Assembly: GCA_029262995.1 (NCBI GenBank)
Contig: JAJCYH010000006.1
Location: 1 to 64,000 of the forward strand
Source of the DNA: Saprospiraceae bacterium
GTDB taxonomy: Bacteria; Bacteroidota; Bacteroidia; Chitinophagales; Saprospiraceae
Length of the DNA: 64,000 nt
Reading direction: 5' to 3'
The translations under genes were made by a program, and so were the position numbers. Shown piece by piece: positions 57,848-64,000 of this stretch. Positions within the stretch are counted from its first letter, which is position 1; each line of letters begins with the position of its first letter. Under the pieces are notes generated by a model. That model ran no database searches and was not told the DNA's origin. It worked only from the letters and a program-made list of their open reading frames with translations.

Positions 57848-58039
57848 TCATCTCTTAGGAATAATTCTTTCTGAATATTCTTTCCAAAACTTTAGTATGT
57901 CAAAAGCACATCTCTCAATGTATTGAATATCAGCCACTTTGATGTCTGCTAGGATTGACTTTAAGACAATAGCGCAATATGTGTTTTTAGTATTATTCTG
58001 ATTTTCTGCTTGGTTGGTATGAAATAATTGTTTGTTCGT
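57848..58039 (-). pseudogene. Coding-like remnant (63 codons, no start)
   Basis: Within the 373-base gap between genes, the minus strand reads open from a TAG at 58040 to a TGA, without any start codon. The text has protein-like composition: AIVLKSILADIKVADIQYIE, then CAFDILKFWKEYSERIIPK. It looks like the C-terminus of a lost gene. No family is recognised. Confidence 0.35.
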
Positions 58040-58118
58040 CTATGTGAAGTAACTTCCTATAATAAACTATCGTTTTATATGTAATTACTTTGATATCTAA
58101 CAAAAAAAAATAAATAAG

Positions 58119-58466
58119 ATGAAAACAATTAAGTCTTTACTCGTGGCCTTTATTATTTTATTCTGTTTTGTAAATTCTACATTTGCAGAATCAAAAAAAC
58201 CAATATCAGTTAAAGATGTTGAGAAAGTGGTGAAGGAGTATGTGAATCATTCATTTATTGATTCTCACGATGGCAATGCGGTTGTCATTACCAATTTTAT
58301 TATAAAGGAGAATGGAGAAAACTTTGCCATTGATTTTATGGTAGATGAAAATGATCAGGTTTTTATCTTATCAATTCAAAGTGAAGAAGAATACTATAGA
58401 GTTGATGACCACTATAATGCTAAGTTTATTAAAAGCTATAGTGTACCGGTCTCAACTATTCTATAA
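58119..58466 (+). CDS. Small secreted hypothetical protein
   Basis: 115 residues. A signal peptide ends in STFAE; the mature part is short, mixed alpha/beta and rich in Asp, Glu and Lys (VEKVVKEYVNHSFIDSHDG, FAIDFMVDENDQVFIL). No family is recognised. A shared terminator-like hairpin follows. Confidence 0.55.
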   Translation: MKTIKSLLVAFIILFCFVNSTFAESKKPISVKDVEKVVKEYVNHSFIDSHDGNAVVITNFIIKENGENFAIDFMVDENDQVFILSIQSEEEYYRVDDHYNAKFIKSYSVPVSTIL

Positions 58467-58496
58467 AATAAATAACACATAGTAGATTTTGAATTC

Positions 58497-58527
58497 ATAG
58501 CTGAAGTAGTGAGATTGCTTCAGCTAT
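58497..58527. terminator. Hairpin between converging genes
   Basis: ATAGCTGAAG (58497-58506) pairs perfectly with CTTCAGCTAT (58518-58527). A T-rich stretch TTATTTA follows on the + strand. It could serve the genes on both sides. Confidence 0.5.
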
Positions 58528-58531
58528 TTAT

Positions 58532-59547
58532 TTAGGATAGCAAAGAATAATTAACTAGCAAGGAAGTTCCATCTGTCCACTTTACCCACCCTGTATTGAG
58601 CATATTGAATCCTTCATCATACAAATGAACTTTTAGCCAATGGTTTTTAAATGCCACATGCTTCAGAAGCTTGTAAGGTGTAATTACATTGGCAGCATTA
58701 TCAAGTGGATTTATTTTGCAATTTAATACTTCACTTTTTTAGCTTCGATGCTATAAACATTAAGAAGGAATTCAGGCCAATAAATAATTTTTCCCTGATC
58801 AGAGGGAACACAAAAGGAAGCAGAATTTTGTTTGTTGACTTCATTTTCTACATAAGCTCCATAGTTAGTTATTATTTTAAACAAAAGAATTTCATAATCC
58901 AATTTTAGGTGTGAAGGGTATAGCCATGGAGGTGCCTCTTGAATATCAAGCTGACCAACAGAATTTTTGTAACAAACAATGCTATCTATAATTTGTGATT
59001 CAGTGTCATTGCAATTGTTTACAAACTGAAGTATAGATGAATAGGAGAGATGGGGTGCAAAATAGCTTAGTCCCATTTCATTTTGGTTACTATTTCTTTT
59101 TTCACATACTATTTCTTGTTTACAGGTTTTTTGCATTATGCTTGTAGTCGGAAAAAGAGATAATATGTTTAGGCTTCCAGATCCAAATGGTTGCGTGGTT
59201 TGTTTTTTGGGTTCAGGAGAATGTAAATTTTCTTTTTTAGCCTTTTCTTGCTGCCTTTTATCAAATAGATATTTGGTCATGCCTACTAAGGCGATAACAC
59301 CGATCAGCAATACGATGTTTAGCCTTACAATTAATTTCTTGTTTGTGAAATAGCTTAGTGCCAATGAGCTGCATAGGCCAATAAAGCTTCCAACGAGACC
59401 ATAGAAAAATACAATAGCGCCTCCTGCCAGCATTTGACCTTTCCCTGCACCAGTTAATTTGGCGATATAAAGACCAGCGATAAAACTAAATATCATTGCC
59501 AGTGGATATAATATCAAACTGTATGGTTTTAGCATTCTATGTGTCAT
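58532..59547 (-). pseudogene. Membrane protein with SH3-like C-terminus, frameshifted in an A6 run
   Basis: From the ATG at 59547 (a TTG is ten codons upstream) the main frame gives 274 residues: three membrane segments (to about 100), a Lys/Glu-rich linker, a periplasmic or cytoplasmic domain of unknown family, and the end SIEAKKVKY, stop at 58723. Adding one base in the six-A run at 58735-58740 opens a continuation of about 60 codons, SEVLNCKINPLDNAANVI, then LLKHVAFKNHWLKVHLYD and GWVKWTDG, to a stop at 58532. This extension has an SH3-like pattern and looks clearly coding. Either a real frameshift, a sequence error in the A run, or slippage would explain it. The extended protein is likely the ancestral one. 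Confidence 0.65.
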
Positions 59548-59677
59548 AATGAGTTTCTTTACATCTAAGTTAATCAACTTACCCTTTTGTATAATCCCTT
59601 AAAGTCGGATAATCATATCTAGCGTCTCTATGAGGAGCGAACAGATATGCTGTGATCATCAATGTTATACGCTGGCT

Positions 59678-60394
59678 TTATAGTATACTTTTCACTTTTA
59701 AATATAAGTTCCCAATCATTATCGCAATTCCAAAACTCAATAGTGTACCGATCAATATATACTCTGTTAATTTTCTGTCTACAGAGTCTTTTAAGTCACC
59801 AAATCTAAATACAGATTTAGCTACTAACAGAAATCCTATTCCTTGTAAATTTCCGCTCATAATAAACCCAGATACAAACAATCTTTCTAAAACTCCAATA
59901 TAGCTTCCTGCGTTAGATAGAGAGTCGTCATCTCCATCTTCATTTTCTGGATGCCATTTTGATATTATCACTTTTATAAAATGTGAACTCACTGTTGTAA
60001 TTAATAGTATTGCCAAAACGAATAGCATTATTTGATTATGGCTTATTCCTTGAACAGTTTTCGCAATCCATGGAGAATAATAGTCAGTAATTGTTACGAT
60101 CACTCTGATGTGCATTAATTGATCAATTATAAATACAACTCTTTTGTTTTTGTTGTCTTGATTATAGAGCTTCCATGCATCAATGATTTAATGTGACCCT
60201 ACTAATAAACAGATACTCTTCCAGTATTCTGTTGACATTGTTATTGCAAATGTTAATATTCCATGTGTCAGTACATGGAAGTATAGCTGTTTTGAGTTTA
60301 ATTTCTTCTCTTGTTTATTCTTTAGTGTTTTTTTCGTTTGCAGTAAAAAATCACCAATGAAATGTGCAATTAAAAATTTTATAAATAATATCAT
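59678..60394 (-). pseudogene. DUF3307 membrane protein, split by one in-frame TAA
   Basis: Full span 238 codons. The N-terminal part reads FLIAHFIGDFLLQTKK, LNSKQLYFHVLTHGIL, as in DUF3307 (PF11750). After LLVGSH comes TAA, then IIDAWKLYNQDNKNKRVVFI and DQLMHIRV follow in the same frame and the C-terminal part SYIGVLERLFVSGFI, GFLLVAKSVFRFGDL, EYILIGTLLSFGIAI is intact. The family reads THY-IDLWKL here, so a Tyr codon was probably lost to TAA. The ATG overlaps the satD stop (ATGA), so the two are one operon. Confidence 0.85.
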
Positions 60395-61026
60395 TGTTGA
60401 TTTATCTTAATATTTAATTGTTCTATAAAATAGAATTGCAATATTTTAATTTCATCATAACCTGCCCTATTCAAACTCTCGCTTATTGTACTTTGAGATC
60501 TATTTAATTTTTTTGCAAGTTCAGTCTGAATCAAGTCGGAATGTTTTATCGCTTCAGTTATAATTTTTGCTGATGTAGATGTCCAATTATCTATTGTTAA
60601 TGAGAGTAGTCGTAAACTCAAATTCCACTGTTTGTCAAAATCTTCCCAAGGTGTTTTAATTGCTAACCGCCTTTTTTTTAATTTCTCAAAACAGATTCCA
60701 GAATTGGTATATGCTTCTCCATTTGATTCTGATATTCTACCTGTCCTAAACTGTTGCTTCCCTATGCCAATTGCAATCCTAACATCTAAATTTTTATTTC
60801 GCTTTATACTTGCTTTTATTTCTATTGCCGTTTGGAGTGCTTCATGAGGTTTAACCTCTAATTGAAACATGTCTCCTCTAAAGATTTCGCAGTTATTTGG
60901 AGATTTGCCCTTTTCATTAAGAATTAACTTTAGGTTTTTCAACCATTTTGTTGCATCACTTTTCCTTGATCCAATTATATCTCCTGTTATTATGGCTATC
61001 GTTTGATTTCTCATTGTTTGATTCAT
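60391..61026 (-). CDS. SatD family protein (cyclase-like domain plus HTH)
   Basis: 211 residues from the ATG at 61026 (a second ATG at 61014 is also possible). A longer frame to 61188 adds a non-family leader and runs through the operator array, so it is rejected. The N-terminal domain has AIITGDIIGSRK, FRGDMFQLEV, VRIAIGIG and NGEAYTNSGICFEKLK. The C-terminal third has a helix-turn-helix (LAKKLNRSQSTISESLNRAG, 170-189). SatD (PF16264) is a poorly known regulator family. It overlaps the DUF3307 gene by 4 bases. The operator array directly in front suggests that it controls its own operon. Confidence 0.82.
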   Translation of the reverse strand: MNQTMRNQTIAIITGDIIGSRKSDATKWLKNLKLILNEKGKSPNNCEIFRGDMFQLEVKPHEALQTAIEIKASIKRNKNLDVRIAIGIGKQQFRTGRISESNGEAYTNSGICFEKLKKRRLAIKTPWEDFDKQWNLSLRLLSLTIDNWTSTSAKIITEAIKHSDLIQTELAKKLNRSQSTISESLNRAGYDEIKILQFYFIEQLNIKINQQ

Positions 61027-61125
61027 TGTTTTGAACCGATAAGCAAATATATCGACTTTTAAACCGATGATCAAGAATATCGTCTTTAGAGGCGATAATT
61101 GAATTAATCGTAATTTAAGCCGATA
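61022..61125 (-). promoter_or_regulatory. Four TATCG-N10-CGATA sites at exactly 28-bp spacing before satD
   Basis: Sites of 20 bp, as read on the + strand, start at 61022 (TTCAT-N10-CGATA, a half-site), 61050 (TATCG-N10-CGATG), 61078 (TATCG-N10-CGATA, perfect) and 61106 (AATCG-N10-CGATA). Every start is 28 bases from the next, with 8-base spacers AGCAAATA, ATCAAGAA, ATTGAATT and ATTTAATT. The first site covers the ATG at 61026. The array is a strong operator candidate for SatD or another dimeric regulator; this is inference. Confidence 0.7.
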
Positions 61126-61374
61126 ATTTAATTTAGAGGCAAGATTGCTTGCCTGCTGATAGCTAAGTATATAACAAGAAAGCAGCATATTAAAAAAAGC
61201 TTTAGTTTTGCGGCTGCATTTTTCAAAAAGAAGCTAAAGAATGATAGTAGAGGCAATGGTGCGATGAAGAATACTTATTGGTACTCACCCCAACGAATAA
61301 AGTAGAACCACAAATTATATTTTAAGATTAAAAAACAAAGCTGGAGAACGGCTTTAAGTATATAATATATATAA

Positions 61375-62949
61375 ATGAACAAGTATTTAAACCTATTTGA
61401 TTTTAAGCAAAAAGTAGATTACAGGATCGAAATATTATCAGGACTTACCGTTGCATTGGCTTTGGTTCCTGAGGCGATTGCTTTTGCTTTGATACCTGGA
61501 TTTTCTCCATTAACAGGACTTTATGCTGCCTTTGTTTTGGCGCTTGTTACCGCTATTTTGGGAGGTCGTCCTGGGATGATTTCTGGTGCTACAGGTGCTG
61601 TTGCTGTAATTTTTGTTGGTTTAATTCTTGAATTGAAGAGACACTTTCCAGGCATAAACCCTCAAGAGATATTGCATTATGTATTTGCCACGGTAATTAT
61701 TGCAGGATCTATTCAGATTCTTGCTGGGGTATTACGATTGGGTAAATTTATAAGACTGGTTCCACATCCAGTCATGTTTGGATTTGTAAACGGATTGGCT
61801 ATAATAATATTCATGGCTCAGTTTCCAAACTTTTATGTCAAAGGCACCAATGATTTATTAAGTGGAATGTCTATGTTTTCTATGTTAGGGCTCACGATGT
61901 TGACTATGGTGATTATCTGGGGCTTCCCTAAAATTTCAAAGGCAATTCCTTCATCATTATTGGCTATAGTTGTTGTTTCTGCAATTGTGTTGGGATTTGG
62001 TATAGAAACTTTAACGGTAGCAGACACCATGAATGCAGGGGAAAGTATCAAGGGTGGATTTCCTCCTATCAGTATCCCACAAATTCCATTTACATTAAAG
62101 ACACTACAGATTATACTTCCATATGCGGGTATTGTAGCTGGTGTTGGTTTGATTGAAAGTTTGTTGACTTTAAATATTATTGATGAAATTACTGAAACAA
62201 GAGGAAGAGGGAATAAAGAATGTGTAGCGCAGGGAGCAGCTAATATATTATCGGGGTTTTTATCAGGGATGGGGGGTTGTGCAATGATAGGTCAGAGTCT
62301 GATCAACATCTCATCTGGCGCACGAGCGCGATTATCTGGCATAACTGCCGCTATTATGCTATTGGTCTTTATTATGTTTGGTTCAGGACTAATCGAGCAA
62401 TTGCCGATGGCTGCTTTAGTAGGGTTAATGTTCATGGTTGCCATAGGTACTTTCGAATGGGCTAGCTTCAAGACTTTTAAGAATATGCCTACTTCGGATG
62501 TCGTTGTAATGGTGTTAGTGACTTTAATTACAGCGATCACCCATAACTTAGCAATAGCAGTTTTACTAGGTGTAATAATTTCAGCTTTGGCTTATTCATG
62601 GGAAAATGCCAAGAGGATACGTGCTAGAAAACATATCGATGAAAATGGAGTAAAGCATTATGAAATTTATGGTCCTTTATTTTTTGGATCGACAGCTTTG
62701 TTTGCTGAGAAATTCGATCTTCAGAATGATCCTGATGAAGTTATTATAGACTTTCAGGAAAGCAGGGTAGCGGATATGTCAGGTATTGAAGCTTTGAATA
62801 AGTTAACAGAAAGATATGCAAAGCTTGGTAAAAAAATACATTTAAAGCATCTTAGCAAGGATTGTCGCAGACTGTTAATAAATGCAGATGATATTATAGA
62901 AGTTAATGTTATGGAAGATCCTACCTATAAGGTTGTAGTTGATAAGTAA
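61375..62949 (+). CDS. SulP family anion transporter with STAS domain
   Basis: 524 residues with about 12-14 membrane segments. The SulP signatures are ILSGLTVALALVPEAIAFAL and GLYAAFVLALVTAILGG, then GATGAVAVIFVGLI, GFVNGLAIIIFMAQFP and AGVGLIESLLTLNIIDEIT. The cytosolic STAS domain (about 420-520) has FFGSTALFAEKFD and VIIDFQESRVADMSGIEAL. The family carries sulfate, bicarbonate or other anions; the substrate is not fixed by sequence. It stands alone. Confidence 0.92.
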   Translation: MNKYLNLFDFKQKVDYRIEILSGLTVALALVPEAIAFALIPGFSPLTGLYAAFVLALVTAILGGRPGMISGATGAVAVIFVGLILELKRHFPGINPQEILHYVFATVIIAGSIQILAGVLRLGKFIRLVPHPVMFGFVNGLAIIIFMAQFPNFYVKGTNDLLSGMSMFSMLGLTMLTMVIIWGFPKISKAIPSSLLAIVVVSAIVLGFGIETLTVADTMNAGESIKGGFPPISIPQIPFTLKTLQIILPYAGIVAGVGLIESLLTLNIIDEITETRGRGNKECVAQGAANILSGFLSGMGGCAMIGQSLINISSGARARLSGITAAIMLLVFIMFGSGLIEQLPMAALVGLMFMVAIGTFEWASFKTFKNMPTSDVVVMVLVTLITAITHNLAIAVLLGVIISALAYSWENAKRIRARKHIDENGVKHYEIYGPLFFGSTALFAEKFDLQNDPDEVIIDFQESRVADMSGIEALNKLTERYAKLGKKIHLKHLSKDCRRLLINADDIIEVNVMEDPTYKVVVDK

Positions 62950-62950
62950 A

Positions 62951-63844
62951 TTATTTAGCTATTTTATTGGTGACGACATTGCGTTCACAATAATTGATGA
63001 TCTTTGATGCGAGATCAATCCCTGTAGCTTTTTCAATACCTTCAAGGCCAGGAGATGAGTTTACTTCCAAAACCAATGGACCGGAAGTAGCTTGAAGCAT
63101 ATCAACGCCTGCAATACCTAAACCCATAGTCTTTGCTGCAGTCAAGGCTGTTTCTCTTTCATCATCTGTTAACTTGATGATACTTGCTGATCCTCCACGA
63201 TGTAAATTGGATCGAAATTCACCTTTTTTACCTTGTCTCTTCATTGCGCCTACGACTTCACCGTCTACGATGAATACTCTGATATCTGACCCCTTAGATT
63301 CTTCGATAAATTCTTGTACAATTATTCGGGCTTTCAATCCATTAAACGCTTCCATTACGGAACTTGCGGCGTTCAAAGAATCTGCCAATACAACCCCAAG
63401 GCCTTGAGTTCCTTCGAGAAGTTTCATAATTACGGGGGCTCCACCTACAGTTTCTACAACGTGTTCAACATTTTTAGAAAAGTTGGTAAATATAGTCTTG
63501 GGTAAGCCCACACCTGCTCTTGCCAAAAGCTGTAAGCTTCGCAGTTTGTCTCTCGACCTTACCAAAGCCTGAGATTCAATTGCACTGAATACGTGCATCA
63601 TTTCAAATTGCCTAACGACAGCAGTTCCATAAAATGTTACTGAGGCACCTATTCTTGGAATGATAGCATCAATATTATTAATGTAATGTCCCTCATAATA
63701 TATTTTTGGATTCTTTTTTTCGATCTCAATATTACACTTCAGATGATCCAATACGCGAATATTGTGTCCTAGATTTTTGCCAGCTTCTACTAATCTTCTT
63801 GTGGAGTAAATGTGAGGTTCTCGGGATAATATAACGATATTCAT
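62951..63844 (-). CDS. rimK: RimK-type ATP-grasp ligase
   Basis: 297 residues. RimK adds glutamate residues to the C-terminus of ribosomal protein S6. Features are the start [52 protein letters not shown], the ATP-grasp loop [31 protein letters not shown], and [19 protein letters not shown] near the end. Its ATG follows the stop of the Zn-protease-like gene by one base. Confidence 0.9.
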   Translation of the reverse strand: MNIVILSREPHIYSTRRLVEAGKNLGHNIRVLDHLKCNIEIEKKNPKIYYEGHYINNIDAIIPRIGASVTFYGTAVVRQFEMMHVFSAIESQALVRSRDKLRSLQLLARAGVGLPKTIFTNFSKNVEHVVETVGGAPVIMKLLEGTQGLGVVLADSLNAASSVMEAFNGLKARIIVQEFIEESKGSDIRVFIVDGEVVGAMKRQGKKGEFRSNLHRGGSASIIKLTDDERETALTAAKTMGLGIAGVDMLQATSGPLVLEVNSSPGLEGIEKATGIDLASKIINYCERNVVTNKIAK

Positions 63845-63845
63845 G

Positions 63846-64000
63846 TTATGGGTTTATTTTTTTTTGGTATGACAAATCTGTTTTGGATGGATCAACAATA
63901 AACTTTCCTACAAGGAATTTACGTCCTATTAATATTGGAAATCTCATTTCTCCTCTTTCACTTAATGAAAGATTAATGACATAAGTTTTATCAAAGATTG
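63846..64000 (-). CDS. RimK-associated zinc protease-like protein (5' end outside window)
   Basis: Only the C-terminal 51 codons are inside the window. They read [38 protein letters not shown], and end KKINP. This matches the end of the ATP-dependent zinc protease/retropepsin-like family (PF05618) often paired with rimK. A run of nine A codes KK near the stop. The gene lies just upstream of rimK on the same strand. Confidence 0.75.
   Translation of the reverse strand, partial: IFDKTYVINLSLSERGEMRFPILIGRKFLVGKFIVDPSKTDLSYQKKINP

Noticed and set aside
41257-60394. Reassignment of TAA to a sense codon in this organism
   Set aside because: TAA is used as the normal stop of many intact genes here, such as mraY, murD and murC.
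61022-61125. CRISPR-like regular repeats at 28-bp period
   Set aside because: The repeated part is a short palindrome with 8-base spacers directly at a gene start; no cas genes nearby and only four units.
61027-61188. 54-residue N-terminal extension of SatD
   Set aside because: It would code through the operator array and has no family match.

Overview
The window is one stretch of a low-GC chromosome from a member of the Bacteroidota. Four things support this: a giant surface protein with SprB repeats and a type IX secretion (T9SS) sorting domain at the left end; promoter -7 elements of the form TAnnTTTG; a fused E1 alpha/beta 2-oxoacid dehydrogenase; and a complete Bacteroidota-type division and cell-wall (dcw) cluster whose FtsZ ends in NSFFHDNVD. 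A Saprospirales- or Cytophagales-like organism is a guess from the repeat-rich adhesin. No rRNA, tRNA, IS element or CRISPR array was recognised.

Layout. 1-5274: 5'-truncated T9SS adhesin. 5.4-6.6 kb: decayed DUF2130 gene and a palindromic intergenic element. 6.7-24.6 kb: mostly single housekeeping genes (gpsA, yidC, a DUF4097 protein, an FAD protein, an alpha/beta hydrolase, DoxX-like, yjjG, a voltage-gated K+ channel with a zinc ribbon, a DUF547 protein, yaaA, a DUF1573 protein, fused E1, a lipoprotein, a Cys-rich secreted protein, a 31-residue membrane peptide, a family 2 glycosyltransferase). 24.9-40.1 kb: mraZ-rsmH-ftsL-ftsI-murE-mraY-murD-ftsW-murG-murC-ftsQ-ftsA-ftsZ, all on +, preceded by four 10-bp MraZ-type boxes and carrying a strong terminator-like hairpin between murE and mraY. 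40.5-46.2 kb (minus): LytTR regulator, a two-component sensor interrupted by one in-frame TAA, and a CocE/NonD hydrolase. 46.3-48.3 kb: arsenic-type cluster (ArsR, DUF6428, GNAT, LMW phosphatase/arsenate reductase) without a pump. 48.5-51.3 kb: compact sce7726-sce7725-RES operon, a likely defence or toxin module. 51.4-54.5 kb: MacA/MacB-like ABC exporter. 54.7-64 kb: dienelactone hydrolase, an interrupted HigA-like antitoxin, an Old Yellow Enzyme, small secreted proteins, a frameshifted membrane/SH3-like protein, an interrupted DUF3307 membrane protein paired with a SatD regulator, SulP transporter, and rimK with a Zn-protease-like gene cut by the window end.

The most notable observations are: (i) a regular array of four TATCG-N10-CGATA sites at exactly 28-bp spacing in front of satD; (ii) SatD motifs that resemble class III nucleotide cyclases, next to a membrane-protein partner; (iii) the sce7726-sce7725-RES operon; (iv) three otherwise intact genes each cut by a single in-frame TAA, plus one A6-run frameshift, all between 41 and 61 kb; (v) the intra-operon hairpin in the dcw cluster.
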